Shown: positions 10,700 through 22,535, counted from the first letter of the stretch. The stretch: 64,000 nucleotides of DNA from Bremia lactucae (GCF_004359215.1 NC_090612.1:550759-614758), one strand, 5' to 3'. Program-made: numbers and translations. Notes: generated by a model from the letters alone, not told the origin.

Positions 10700-13430
10700 G
10701 TGTTAAAAAAGCCAAATGGTAAATGACGCATTGTACATGCTTATAATAAGCTTAATGCTGCCACAATACCAGCACAAACCCCCATTGCTATGCTCTCGTC
10801 AAATTCAGAGTTCATCTGCTCGGCCGTTTGTGATATATACAGATAACGCGTCATTACGCACTGACAGTTGTCTTTCCCATGGAGTTTACAAAACATCTTT
10901 CGGCGAGATTGGCGTTTGCGCCGATATGGTCGCCGTGTTCAGCTTATTGTTTTAGGCCAAAACGAGCGAAAACGCGCTGTATTAAAACCAGTACGACTCC
11001 ATGTGGTCTTCGACTTTCGGCTTTGTCATGCTGTTGTCGAAGCCTACCGCTTATTCAACAAGCTCAACGGCTTGCATAAGATAGTTTACTCGCTGTGCAT
11101 TATGAACATGGAGTGCTTGTCTCTTGATAGAGCCTTGGTCAACCCGCCCACGATCTTTATTTCGGTCGGCTTGTACTCCATTGCAATTACCTCTAGTGCC
11201 TTCTTAACGCTTGCGCATTGATCTGTAAGAGATAGAAGCCTTTCTAAGGTATAAACGCTTGGGGAAATGAGCCCAATCGATATTGAGGTTCATTATCCTG
11301 GGAGTCGCTTAAGACAAATCCTTTATACAAGCATCACTACTTGTCATCGTCCTATTCGTTACACCAGTCTCATCGAGCTCGGTAGGACTCATCTTTCTGT
11401 TTACCCTTTAATGTATATTGGATACGAACTACACATTTCTTCACTGTTACAGATGGAAATGCACGGCACAATGTGTTATTCGTTATGCTCACGCGTGTAG
11501 TCGTTCCAGCAACCAGTGTACGAGGCGCTGACGTCGTCAATCCTTTCAAGTCCACATTATGCGCCAGTTGACCCATTTTTTTAGAATAGGATGTTCTTGT
11601 CGGCATCACAGCTCCATATGTGACCGTCATCCAGAGCTCTGGTTTCGGCAAGAGTCGGTTACGCTATGAATTGGTGCTCGAAGCACTTGGTAGATCGAAG
11701 GGGTCTGTCCAAGCTTATATATAAAAATCGCCCAACGCGCTAAGTACTCTAGTAAAGTGTCGTCACGACCGACTCCTCGGGCGCATTGAGCGCTATAGAC
11801 CAGCAGGGTTGAGGTCCGAAATGTCGGTACCTCAGGGCATTAAACAATTCTCTACAGTATCACAAGCCAAAATCGCAACACGCACTGTATCGTTCTGTAG
11901 AAGGTCTTTTCTCTTAAAGGGCGATGTCAAGAACCAGTGTGCGAGACGCATGAGTTCTCAACCGTCTTTCTCGACGCAAGTGCATCTAAATCCACCTAGG
12001 ATGGAGCCCAATATGGATAAAGCAGACTACAAATTGCTACCAGGTGATAAGGGGCACCTTATCACGAGTTATGATCAGTACTAGATATTCAACATTGATA
12101 TATATTCACTTGTTCATTTCCTAATTACGCAAGATCTTGTTTCTACGCAGAGTTGCGAGCTCTACGCAGAACACTGGAAGGATGGGCTCATGCGAGAGGC
12201 TTAGGCAACTGATGTCGTGTCGAGCACAGTTGAAGGTGCGTTCACAGGATGCCAAATGTCACCAATTCCTTGGTCCGTTCCTATAAGCGTCTACAATGGA
12301 TTAAGACGTGAATGAACTGGACAAGGACATAGGACGTAGAGCCGCAAATTAAGGTACAATTTGCTCTTGCGGGCCATGGTACATAACTTCCCCGTCGTTC
12401 AACGTCGTCAAATACACCACAACAAATTCGGTCCATGCTGCCCAGAACATATAAAAAGGCAAGGATCGTAGACACACGGCGCTCGTGCCATAGATATGGT
12501 TAAAGAAGCTACCGAGTACGCAAAAATGCGTACGATTTCCCATAAAGTTGTTGCCGCGTTTCATTTGCCCTTTACGGTGGTAGAAGAGGTTGGACTTCCT
12601 TTGGTCTGGTTTTTCAAAAGTCCATCAAAGAAGTCCACCCACCTACCAAAAATGGTAAGCGGACATCTGTAAATGTCGCAGGGGTATTACTAATTCGCTG
12701 TGGCATGACTAGCCACTCCCATTGCAGACTTCTCACCGTACTCAAAAAGGAAAGCCTTACAGCAGTCGAATAGAATCTGAATTGATAATTTAGCCCTCAT
12801 CACCTGGGGCAGTTACACACAATGTTCATTTGTGCCACATTTTCCTAAAAGTGTAACTGGCCATCGCTATAAGTTATTGAACCCGGGCAGGCGATGGTTC
12901 TCGATGGCGTTTGCACGACGGTGATCGTTCGATTGCCGATGTTCGACTGCAATTGACCGTCCATGGGTCCTGGACCTCCGTTCTCTCGTCGTCTCGATGG
13001 ACGATATACACCCGTTGGGAAGGATGACGCCTAAAATCATCTGTAATGACGACTAGCGTCATCCGTTTCGCGAGGCATTCAGAAAGATACGCTAGCCAAA
13101 GGCTGCGCTCTGTCGCTGATGACACAAATGTTTGACTTCAAGGGTTGCCCGTGTATAATGCGCTCAACGACGGTCTCAACGGAGCAATCCGCCACGCACA
13201 AGTCGTGTTATCAAGAGGGGGAGAGACTGGCGCGTAAAATGGCTTGACTTTCGAGATCCCCGATTCGTCGTTCAGCAGCGCTTAATGCCTGCGACTGAAC
13301 GGAACGAGGCGTATCGTCAAGAAACGGTCGGAGTCAGTAGGTGCGGATCGCCTTACTGATCCAGCAACGTCAAACGAATTTGCAGGCCTTCTGACGAAAG
13401 TTGATCATGGCGCCAAAACACTGTGTAAAT
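10700..13430. mobile_element. Mosaic of short retroelement fragments
   Basis: Small pieces from several elements abut each other. Near 10829-10866 plus is the gypsy RNase H word VIYTDNASLRT. 10876-10945 minus is a G3 RT piece. 11090-11140 minus is a copia C-terminal piece (LTKALSRDKHS). 11267-11345 joins a G3 gag-start piece to a G1 pre-RT piece. 11795-11840 equals the G4 protease region at 50240. 12655-12790 minus is a degenerate G1-type RT. 13300-13410 plus is G1/G2 gag tail. No frame is intact for more than ~100 codons. Confidence 0.6.
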
Positions 13431-13432
13431 GC

Positions 13433-13660
13433 TTGCATTTACACAGTGTATGCTCTTATAAAGCTAAACGAAAGTCTTTGATGGGTGCGGCGAAGGCTTT
13501 GAAAATGAGAAAAAGAAAAGCCGTCGGATCGCAGCTTTCTTTGAGCACGAGCGACGGAACATTTACGGTCGTTGCCAAGAAGGGCCTAGCTTACACGCTA
13601 AACCAACAAAGCAAGTTGCGTACACACCCAGTCTATTACTCAGACCCTTATCCATTATAA
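13433..13660 (+). pseudogene. G4 gypsy integrase C-terminal fragment
   Basis: The frame ends GTFTVVAKKGLAYTLN followed by KLRTHPVYYSDPY. This parallels the G4 integrase end at ~52590-52700 (VLARKGLAYTL, KLRTRPVIYVGLLEPY). The N-terminal part of the fragment (KRKSLMGAAKALKMRKRKAV) has no clear match. Confidence 0.65.
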
Positions 13661-13734
13661 TTCTGACATAGAGGTTTCTGAGCGTAAAGCTCCTATAAAT
13701 ATCGATTGGGCTCATTTCCCCCCAATTCCCGCAC

Positions 13735-13915
13735 GGATCTCAACAGATTTGTTACGCATCTGTTAAATGTCGCAGGGGCATTCCTAAGCCCCTGTGGCAT
13801 CATTAGTAACTCCCATAGCATTCCGCTTGGGGTGGTAACTGCTGTAAACGGAATATCTTGTACACGCATGAGTATCTAATAGAATTCATCCAACAGATCC
13901 ATTTGTCAATTGATG
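13735..13915 (-). pseudogene. G1/G2-type reverse transcriptase fragment
   Basis: Reading minus gives DIPFTAVTTPSGMLWELL then MMPQGLRNAPATFN, the RT palm words found in full at 62600-62750. It is cut at both ends. Confidence 0.7.
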
Positions 13916-14245
13916 TAAGCTTCAAGACCGTAACGATTTAGCGTTGATGTTATGATGAGTGATATGAATGTTATTGCGGTAAAAGCTGCGTGTTGACGTA
14001 AGAAAATATGAGATTTATTCAACACCTAGAAAGCCAAGGTTTGATCGCTCCGCCGCAGACCCGTGCGTATAGAGGAGTTGAAGAGGACTCCTTTTTAAGT
14101 TGGTTCTAAGCTGAATAAGGTTGTCAATTTGCGGGGCTAGAAGCAATATGCTCAGGTAAGGTCACTTGCTGACCGTGAAGCCTTTAGTGTTGACCTTATG
14201 CAGCTGAGATTTCTTGATTAATGCTTTTTTAGAGCACTGCTGATC

Positions 14246-14407
14246 ATGTCATACGACGCGTCTTCAGTCTGTTACTTTAACCCGTCCGAATACTCTACGG
14301 CCATGAAGATGGGACTTTACACGGGCTCGCCCGCTGAGACTCTTGCAAATGGCTCCACTCCGATGATCGAGCCGGTGGATCCACTGGAAGAAGCCATTTT
14401 CGCCAAG
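14246..14407 (+). other. Unrecognised ORF fragment
   Basis: Starting at the ATG at 14246, a clean frame reads MSYDASSVCYFNPSEYSTAM and ends DPLEEAIFAK at the edge of a G1 LTR fragment. Composition is that of an ordinary protein, not low complexity. It may be the start of a gene or gag cut by the LTR. I do not recognise it. Confidence 0.3.
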
Positions 14408-14497
14408 TACGTGAAGTGATGTGTAGCACCACTTGCACTGAAGCAGTGCAAAGTAGACTTGTACTGAAGCAGTACAAGTCGGCAGTGCCCCGTTACA
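14408..14497 (+). repeat. G1 LTR 3' end, ~90 bp
   Basis: GTACGTGAAGTGA, the 'ctgaagcagtgcaaag' word and the end GCCCCGTTACA match the last 90 bp of the G1 LTRs. Confidence 0.75.
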
Positions 14498-14656
14498 CAT
14501 AGAGTCTTCTAAAATTATAAGGCTTGGATTCGAAGACACTTATACTGTGAAAGATTACCTTGTGAAGGCCCCATCCTGAACCATTAGCGCACATGACCTC
14601 GCAGTTGCGTTTCCCTTGCGGCAGACCAACAACGACTCCAATAATCTAACACTTTC

Positions 14657-14780
14657 TGTAACGGGGTGTCCCGTTACATAAATGTTATTTCCTATAAGAA
14701 AGTAAATAAAGAAGTACAAAAGTATTGTCCTTCAGTAATTTTGACTTTATAGTCCCAATATTACCAAATTTAGTGATAAG
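14657..14780 (+). repeat. 5' LTR remnant of G2a
   Basis: TGTAACGGGGTGTCCCGTTA to ATTACCAAATTTAGTGATAA matches the first ~124 bp of the G2 LTRs at 21032 and 43047, then runs straight into the gag region. Confidence 0.8.
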
Positions 14781-14800
14781 GCGGGCCAGCCATACGCGCC

Positions 14801-15710
14801 ATGTTATTCACTCTACGAAGAGAAGGGCAACGAGCGACAATAGCCGCGTTCATACAACATAAACTTGACGGGGCCCAAAAAAAAGTAAAAATGCTTCACC
14901 AACAAAGCGCTCAACACGAAAAAGTTTTATCAGATCAGGGTGCTCAACAACTGGAACTGCTGAGACAGCAGCATTTACATGCTGCAAACAGACCGACGCT
15001 CTCGCGTCGACCCAAAAGCTTAAGGATCAAAATCTCTACGTTTAAGGAAGTCCTTTTGTGATAGCTCGTCGAATTAGACGATGCGACGAAACTGGAATTT
15101 CGGCATGTCCAACTTAGCCGGACGTGCCAAAACTTGGGACTTAGGGCCTAAGCTTCACCGCCCATTTGGGTTTGGTTCGTATGAAATATATTAGCTCCGG
15201 TTCGGGCAAACCTTGAGCCCCCACGTGCCAAATTCAAGGCTCGAGCAGAATTCCTGGATTTAAAGCGAGGAAGCGTCATCTTCACGCTTATGCCCAACAA
15301 ACACGATACCTTGTAAGAGTCACCCAATAGTTCAACGAACACAGGTTACTGTGTTTATTAAAGCTCTTGCAGACGGTCCTGCTAAGACTTACCTGTCCAT
15401 CTCGTTATAGTCGCTTGATCAAGCGATCTCTGTAGCGGGAGGAGGACTTCAGCCTGAAACAGGCTTTCGTCCACTCTGGAGCTTATCGTCCAAACAGACG
15501 ACAAGAAAACAAAGATCCAGAACCCATGGATCTCTCATATACGGAGAGCGAGACACTCTGCTCAACAAGCTGCAAAGGATTGCGAGACATGCAATCGTTG
15601 TCAATAGACAAGCCACTGCACCTTTAATTATACCCCTCCAGTGTGTCATGGGGCCTGCGTCCGCAGCAGATTGTACTTTGTTGCCGGCCCCTACGGTGGC
15701 ATCATCCATC
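14801..15710 (+). pseudogene. G2 gag relic
   Basis: The coiled N-terminal part (FIQHKLDGAQKKVKMLHQQS) and SLRIKISTFKEV match G1 gag at 54230-54420 (KIDISKYGEV). Capsid-like pieces follow (LVELDDATKLEFRHVQL). A degenerate Cys/His cluster lies near 15580-15650. Stops at 15059-15064 and many frameshifts are present. Normal role: nucleocapsid of the element's virus-like particle. Confidence 0.7.
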
Positions 15711-15733
15711 AGCGAGATGCTAGCACTGCTGTT

Positions 15734-16006
15734 TTAAAACTGATAAACTAGAGTTTATATAGAGGATATTGGAATTTCTAACGGAGTGTGTTATCTTGCC
15801 TGACTTAGCTAAGTTAGTTTCGAAAGAAACATTTTTAAAATTAGTATTTACGAATTACGTTGATAATAGAAGAAAGATCTATGGCGAAGGCAATTATTTG
15901 GGTACATACTGACACTGAGAAACGAAAGCTTGCCTAGCGAACGGGATTATATACCCCGGTAGTCCATGCTGTAAACGATGATGCCCAACGCCTAGTCCCT
16001 AGAAAC
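15734..16006 (+). rRNA. Fragment of organellar small-subunit (16S-like) rRNA gene, probably mitochondrial
   Basis: It contains the near-universal 790-loop region: GGATTATATACCCCGGTAGT (one change from GGATTAGATACCC), then CCATGCTGTAAACGATG. Upstream stand CTATGGCGAAGGCAATTA, TACTGACACTGAGAAACGAA and TAGAGGATATTGGAATTTCT, all in the order of bacterial/organellar 16S rRNA helices around E. coli positions ~650-830. An insert of about 60 bp (15785-15845) interrupts it. It is flanked on both sides by retroelement gag sequence, so it is a captured piece, not a working gene. AT-rich composition favours mitochondrion over plastid. Confidence 0.8.
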
Positions 16007-16800
16007 ACTGAGCGGAACGATCGACCTCGCGCTAGAAACAGCGGAGGACGCGGATTCGACGCCGTTACGAAATCGCAATGGCGAGGCGGTTCGTAAAAAA
16101 CACGGTCGAGGTCAATAGTTGCGAAGCGCCATCCTGATCCAGCAACGTCAAAAGAATTGGCAGGCCTTTTGACAAAAGTTGATACTTCCCCAGGTGATGA
16201 GGTTTACCTCATCACTTTGGAATTTGTGGTTACAAATAAATTGCCAATAAAGTCTATTATGGGGCGTCGAACAATTTTATTCGACGCCAATCGCTACTAA
16301 ATCGCAGACTCAAATTGTTTGAGCGCGATATCCCTCTTACGAGGATGACAGTGCGCCTAGCATTAGGATCATCTGTAACAGAAAAGAAACGTGTAGTTGA
16401 TATCTAATATACGTTAACGAGTAAACCGTAGGATGAGGATTTCATCGTAGTTAATTTGGATGACAAATTTGATGTCATCCTAGGAATGCCATGGCTCAGA
16501 AAGTACGAGATATGGTTTAATTGACAGCATCAAGCCGTGACGATGCCTGTCTGTTGTTCATCAGATGGCCAACGGTTGAACGTCTTGGAGCGTCCACAAA
16601 CGTGTGGATGTCCTACGAGTGAGTGCGGTGGCCTCACCTGTGCTTCGGTCGTTTGCACGACTGCACAAGACCTCAGTCTGAATGCCCATCACACTGTGGA
16701 TTTGGTTTCGACGGCTGTGCACAAGCACAGGCAGCGTCGAAGTTCGACTGCTCGAATAAGTTGAGTGGTACGAAACAAGGATGCTTGATTAGAAAGCAAC
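16007..16800 (+). pseudogene. G2 gag tail and protease relic
   Basis: ERNDRPRARNSGGRGFDAVT and TSKELAGLLTKVDTSPGDEV match the gag tail/protease leader of G1 (55080-55310). DDKFDVILGMPWL-type words can be followed in broken frames around 16450-16500. The block ending in SECGGLTCASVV matches G1 at 55715-55745. No active-site D[TS]G or DCG is readable. Confidence 0.65.
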
Positions 16801-17039
16801 ATCCAAGAATATATTCAACGCCTATCTATAAGAGACAATGCAAAGGTATCAGATCAACTGGAGAGTCGATCGTAGAGGATCTCGTTGTGGTTGCGCAACC
16901 ACAGCTATGGCAGTTTGGGAGGATACTTTTCAAATAAAACTAAGAGGAAAGTCTTCTCAAAGGTTCCCAGGTACCTTTGGAAATAAGTTCCAAGAGGAAA
17001 CTGAGACATTAAGTGTCTCAATAAACAACGGAATATGCC

Positions 17040-17400
17040 ACAGAGGTAATAATGCCCCTGCGACATTCAACTTTCGCACCGAATTCTTTTGATAACGTCT
17101 TCGTTCATAGCAGAGCCATGAAAGGAAAGTCGGACGTTGAAGTACATCGTACCCACATCCAAAAGGTTCTAAAAATGCGTAAGCAAAAGTTGTGTGCGAA
17201 TCTCGAGAAGTGTGTATTCGCTGCAAGCGAAATAGCACTCCTTTGGTGCATCGTGGGTAAACAAGGTGTACGCCCTGATACGGACAAGATCAAGACGATC
17301 ATAGACTGGCCTGTGTCTGTCGATATAAAGGAACTTCGAAAGGTTCTCGGCTTAGCAACGTAAATACACAAGTACTCCCGCAATTATGCCTAAATGACCG
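17040..17400 (+). pseudogene. G2 reverse transcriptase, C-terminal half
   Basis: NNAPATFN, then DNVFVHSRAMKGKSDVEVH (the catalytic YFDD has lost its first residues), then CVFAASEIALLWCIVGKQGV and DWPVSVDIKELRKVLGLAT match G1 RT at 57010-57310. The N-terminal half, including the first catalytic Asp, has been deleted. Confidence 0.8.
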
Positions 17401-17900
17401 AACATCTTTCTTCTTTGTTGAAGAATGTAAAGTGGTCATTGAACGCTGATTGTCAGGGTTCCTTCGAGTGTATCAAGCAAAACTTGATGCAATCGCCAAT
17501 CCTGGCGATTGCAGTCCAAGACCGACCTTTTCATGTGGTCTGTGACGCCAGCGATTTTGCAATTGGCTATGCGTTAATGCAATATGACACAGACGGCGAA
17601 GAGCGCGTCGTCTGTTTTACCGATCGTGTCAGCTTCAGCCGGCTGAACGGAACTATCCAGCGCATGACAAGGAGCCCCTTGCCACGAAAAATGCACTGGC
17701 TAAATTAAGGGTCTATCTCCTTGGAAATAGACCGTTTATCGTGTTTTCGGAACATGCGTCATTACGCACGGCCGTAAACAGCCCACGCCTCTCGCAAAGA
17801 ATGGCGAGGAGTATAATTACTCGGGGAATATAAACCAGGACGACTTGATGTCGTCGCTGATATCTTTTCGCGGCGGTCCGATTTTGAGCCGGGTGCGCAA
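17400..17900 (+). pseudogene. G2 RNase H relic
   Basis: DRPFHVVCDASDFAIGYALM (first catalytic Asp region), then in other frames FRPFIVFSEHASLRTAV-like words and the tail near the start of integrase. At least three frame changes. Confidence 0.7.
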
Positions 17901-18039
17901 ATCAACAGTGAGCATTAGCCCTCTATTGCAACAATAAGTGCTCCGTCGTCTGTCAACATCACTTGACGACGTTAAAATAACCTATAAAGAAGATAAGGCT
18001 CTTACAGGTTTAATGGATCACCTTAGAAATACATCACAT

Positions 18040-19272
18040 ATAACGATTTGCGTTTACGCATCATGTATTGGTGCCACGATGCACCAATAAGCGGCCATCG
18101 TGGACGGGAGAAAACTTATATCTCGAAAAGCCGCAATTTTTACTGGCCACGCCAGAATGAATTCGGCCGCAAGTACATACGTGCTTGCGAAAGTTGTCGA
18201 CGTGTAAAGCCCACTGCTTCAACCCATGCTCTATTACAACCTCTGCCTGTTTCGGCAGAGTGTTGGCAGTCCGTAACTATGGACTCCGTCTTTGGATTTT
18301 CCGAAGACGATCAAAAAGACTGCATTCTTGAGTTTGTCGATCGTTCCAGCAAAATGGTTATCTTGCTGTAATCCCGGATTCGATCACAATTAAAGGCGGT
18401 GCTTGTGTCTTTGTTGACACGATATTTCGACACCATGGGTTGCCCCGTGAACTGGTCTCAGACTGAGACCCCAGGTTCACGGCGGAGTATTAGCAATATG
18501 TGTTCATAACACTTAAAACACAGATGAAAATGTCAACTTCTGACCATCCAGAAACAGAAATGTGCAAACTGTATCTTCAAAGAAATACTTCGCGGATACA
18601 TCGAGCGAGTTCTTGCTGATGGCAGAATTTGCCTCAACAATTCGGTCCAATCGTCAACAAAGCATAAACCATTTCTCGTTAATAGCTTCCGTTATCCACG
18701 TATACCCACCTTGATTTCGAGTGACTCTTATTCAAAGGGGCCGCTCGAGCAAAGAGCAATCTAGCTCTTGCTCGTCACGCATTAACTCTGTAATCAATGC
18801 TTAGGATACCAATGTTGATTCACAAACTCAGTTATAGCGATATAGCTATCACTGACTTTGATAACAATGCTAAAATACTCAGCATCGAAACCAATAATAT
18901 CAATGAGAACATTAGTGCTCTCACTTAAGAAGAGAAAGACGTCTCCGCAGCGCGCTGTATATAAAAACATAATCGAGTCAGCAGAAGAATTCCTGCTGGC
19001 TAGAGAAGCAGTGGTCCGCTTCGTACAGAATTCCATCGCAGATGCAGTGGACCAAAAGGAACGGAACTCTGGCAAAAATAGAAGAGCAGACATTTTTCAT
19101 TAATGCTAACGATCTAGTGTACTGTCCACAAAATATCTATCAAACCATGCGGAGCCAAATGTGGGCAGTAAAAAAATACTGCCCAGTTATATCGGCCCAT
19201 TTCGTGTACTGCACCGATAAGGCAACGATCAAGCTGCCTCTTAGGATGCGTACGCATCCTACGTTTTTTTAA
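18040..19272 (+). pseudogene. G2 integrase relic
   Basis: The zinc-binding N-terminus is visible: LRIMYWCHDAPISGHRGREK and YIRACESCRRVKP (HHCC type). The core starts TMDSVFGFSEDDQKDCILEF (first catalytic Asp). Later come broken pieces of the second Asp/Glu region (STSDHPETE) and the end (RTHPTFF near 19260). Many stops. Confidence 0.75.
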
Positions 19273-19419
19273 GTCGGACATATCCACCCGTAGCATCGGT
19301 ACGAGGCTTCTTCCGGTTTCGGATCAAAACGGCACGGTCTAAGGTATCTTATAAAGATTGATGGTCAAGGGACAGAGACTGGTTTTCACAAACGGACGCT
19401 TAACTACATCCTTCTAGAA

Positions 19420-20900
19420 TAAAATCTTTCAACGAGATGCCACTAGCTCATCTCGAAGGGACTGACGTATCCGTTCGTTTGCCAGTTGATTAATCGCAAC
19501 TTGCGCACAATTTTGCAACTATTCACGAGAAACACAGTCGACCGTCGTCGCTAACTCGCGACGACGGGATCGCTCGTGATCCAAGTCACGGTGATGACTC
19601 GTGTTCGGCGAATAAGGCGAATCCGATTTTCTCTCCTCCTCCACATCCTTCGACGGGTTTGAGTGGTGAGAAGCGCTTTCTAGTTGAACGCTTTTTTAAT
19701 CACCGTGATGTGGAAGGGGTTCAAACGAGGTACTTTGCTCGTTAGCGACGGTATCTACCCTCGCTTGATATCTGGACATCTCGTTCCCAAATAATGATGA
19801 ATGTCTCGGGTTTTGTTCGATGGTCGACGATAACCATCCGCTTCCACAGAGGGTCTCGTCAAACTGTCTAACCTTCAATTCTTTAAAAAGCGCTTACCGC
19901 GCTCGTAACAGGATTGGAGATTCTCAATTTCTTCGCGCATCTCGTAAGAGATACGTGTCCACCAATGAGGATCTTTAAGGGATTATGCCCCCTTAGTGAG
20001 CATGGCCTGCACCCTTAGAGCAGCAGGGACTCAGGTTCTTCCACGAGACGCAAGGTAACCCTGACTCTCGTGGGGCAAACGGTGCAGCTTGTAGCGTGCC
20101 CCGGCTACGGTCCGTATTTCGAATCGCCACAGAAAGCAGATAGCTTATCAAGCCAGGCCTTGCGACCTAGGCTTTGTACATTCTGTACGAATACTTTCCA
20201 AGCTTGATACGAAGGAGAGACAACCTTTGCACGCTTGCATGTGTACCATCGATGCCGGAAAAAAACCATCGATGAAGAATTCTGCTTCGTCCTCAACAGA
20301 CTTGTGAAGCCTAGATGAGTCGATTAACGGAATTTTGTAGCGGTCGTTGGTCACACGAGAACAACGAGTTATGTTGCCCGAAGATGGCAACAATCTTTCT
20401 TTTCGGGAGCGAACCGCACAGCGTTGCGGCCCCTCTCCCGTTGTTCATGTAAGCGTTCACGCTAACATAGTGATCTTTAGGATCACTCCGTCCCGGGTGA
20501 TGCATATTAGCACCACCAGTAGTATGCTTACCGAAGTGACCTTTATGGTCAGTTTGTTCCTGGTGAAGCCTTCTGATACATCACCAGAATTATCATCGTC
20601 CGTAAAGTCATCAGGAAGTGGGTCCGCACCATAAGGGTCTGACGAGCAGACAAACAGCTTCGTCGGCACCGCTTTAATTGTCATGTTAAAACCCGTAGGT
20701 TTAATGGACGCAGCTAAGGGTGAATCGGAGGCCTTAACAGTTGCCACCAAGTTGGGCGATGACGCCGACTCGTGCCAGTCACCTCCAATTGGAGTAGGAG
20801 GTGACGAACTCCCCACAGTGGACGCATAGCGTCTATTGAAACATTTGCATCACTAGCACGACACTGAGCCATGCAGCTGCCAGCTTTGCGGCTTCACTGG
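19420..20900 (-). pseudogene. Antisense ORF of G2 element (aORF, copy G2a)
   Basis: Opposite to pol, the minus strand reads a protein in a few frames: ASDSPLAASIKPTGFNMTIK and TKLFVCSSDPYGADPLPDDF (20457-20770), then RHRWYTCKRAKVV and FVQNVQSLGRKAWLDKLSAF (20105-20260), then YKLHRLPHESQGYLASRGRT (~20030-20090), then across the chromodomain and toward the linker (RRRELATTVDCVSREQLQN). The second G2 copy (41407-42900) encodes matching words, ASGSPGAASIRITGFNATTK and GREAWLDKLAAF, so the amino acid sequence is conserved although the DNA has drifted. The exact start is unclear: the frame opens beyond the GTG at 20816. Confidence 0.6.
19640..19870 (+). pseudogene. Chromodomain of G2a
   Basis: GEKRFLVERFFNHRDVEGVQ, RYFAR, YLPSLDIW and NVSGFVRW follow the chromodomain pattern seen at 35870-36100 minus and 41720-41870 plus. 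Such domains tether integration complexes to chromatin marks. One stop is present. Confidence 0.7.
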
Positions 20901-21015
20901 CGACGCGCACGGGTCCCGATACCACGCACAATCACAGTTTGAAATTGAATCGAAACCAATTCACAGAGACATATTAGTATTCTTTGTCACTCTACATCAG
21001 TTACTATAGTGACTG

Positions 21016-21031
21016 TTGTTTATGGGGGTGG
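21016..21031 (+). other. Polypurine tract of G2a
   Basis: TTATGGGGGTGGTGA precedes the 3' LTR, a slightly decayed form of AAGGAGGGGTGA at 43035. Confidence 0.65.
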
Positions 21032-21478
21032 TGAAACGAGGTGTCCCGTTATATAAGTATTATTTCCTATAAGAGAAAATAATAACGAAGTACAAAAGTA
21101 TTATCTTGTATTAATTTTGACTTAATTGTTCCAATATTACCAAATTTGGTAGTATAGACGCAACAAAACATAAGTTATGTTTAGTGGTTGATTGAAGTTT
21201 ATTCAAACCCGCCAGTCATTACATGACACGATGCGGTGCACTTTGCAATGTTAATTATTAATATGGTAAAGTCATTATATAGAAGATCGTTACGAAAGAA
21301 CTCAATTTACTATTACAATTTTACTTTTTCCCTATACTAAGGGCAAAGTATTAAGCCTTAGTAGCTTAGACTTCTTAGCTACTTAGAACCTTCTTTTGCA
21401 CGTCGTGAACGTAAGTAATTGAAGCACCCCACCGTCACTAATACTGTTGTTAGTATTAGCAAAATGTGCCCCGTTACA
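21032..21478 (+). repeat. 3' LTR of G2a
   Basis: 447 bp, TGAAACGAGGTGTCCCGTTA to AAAATGTGCCCCGTTACA. The second letter pair is mutated from TGTAACGGGG. It matches the LTR at 43047-43531 throughout. Confidence 0.85.
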
Positions 21479-21894
21479 ACTTCAGTATTCGGGACAAGTA
21501 TAAATAAGAAAAAAACTTACCACGATAGCAATATAGGGGATTAGCGCAAACTGAGATTATGTGCACGCAATGTGGGCCCTTGTAGTCTGTACTATGATAC
21601 GTCCATCCGGCCTACACCTTTCGGTATACTGCTGCTTAATGGGTCTATCCATTGTAAAAGTTTGGCGCGATGACCAGCGTCAGCCAGCAGCGAAGCCAGC
21701 TCCTGACCATAAAAAACCTGCTAACTAGAGAAAAAGCGTAATTACGTTCAAACGAAAATGTATTATACCGCTTTACTTTAGATACTCAATGAAAGAAATG
21801 ATTGCTATATATACACGACAGAAAATATTGATGCCATAAGCTTTGCTGAATTAACAAACGTGCTTCAATTTCAAAGGCTTCTATATTCAGAGAA
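21479..21894. other. Unassigned DNA between two LTRs
   Basis: No ORF over 60 codons and no recognisable repeat. It separates the 3' LTR of G2a from the 3' LTR of the opposed element G3a. Confidence 0.5.
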
Positions 21895-22402
21895 TGTAGG
21901 CGGGCACGTCTTAATGCGGCCACGGTCTAGATAAGCACACACCCTAGCGCAGCGAGGAAGCGGTTTGACCGTCTCCTCTTGAGTGCAGTAGTAGTTGTGG
22001 TAGGCGCCTTAGCGACCTCACCCAACGCGCTAAGAACTCTGGTCATCGTGTCGTCACGGGAGCAATGATCAGACTCCTCGTGCGCAGTAGAAAGTAGTTT
22101 TCAGACGGATTTATATTTAATAGAATTAAATATAAATACCTATTTTTACCAATTAAAATGTCATCTCTATCGATAACATTAATATGTATTGCGAGCGTAT
22201 CTTTCAAGATACCTCGCGTAACGGATGATGCTAGAGGTCATCTCTCCTAATGTGAATGCACCCATGTGCATCACATACACGAGGGTAGGTCACAATGTGA
22301 ACGGGTCTAATTACTTTATTCAACTAATTGACCATCTCGTTAAGTACACCAAGTGTACTTAACGGGGACTGTGTAACACTTGAGCAGCTTTAACCCGTTA
22401 TT
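21895..22402 (-). repeat. 3' LTR of G3a
   Basis: It matches the LTR at 34018-34539 over its whole length: TGTAGGCGGGCACGTC on the plus strand at the left, ACTTAACGGGGACTGTGTAA near the right. The right terminus has decayed to CCCGTTAT. The adjoining minus-strand purine run GAAGGCGAGGATGGA (22402-22418) suits a polypurine tract, so this is the 3' LTR. Confidence 0.8.
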
Positions 22403-22535
22403 CCATCCTCGCCTTCAAGAAAAAATTAACATTTAAAATTTGTCAAAGAGGTTGGAAGAACTGCGAGCTACTTTACGCGATACCTAGTTCTCTCAGTCAC
22501 TCTAGCGACCTGTGTTTACATACACGGCGCCAAAG

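Larger units (their letters stand above)
14657..21478 (+). mobile_element. G2 gypsy element, full-length but decayed (G2a)
   Basis: A 5' LTR remnant (14657-14780) is followed by gag, protease, RT, RNase H, integrase, chromodomain, polypurine tract and a complete 3' LTR (21032-21478), in the standard Ty3/gypsy chromovirus order. All frames carry several stops. The 5' LTR is cut after ~124 bp and fused to gag, the first half of RT is missing (joint near 17040), and an organellar rRNA fragment sits between gag and protease. An antisense ORF lies on the minus strand at 19420-20900. Confidence 0.85.
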
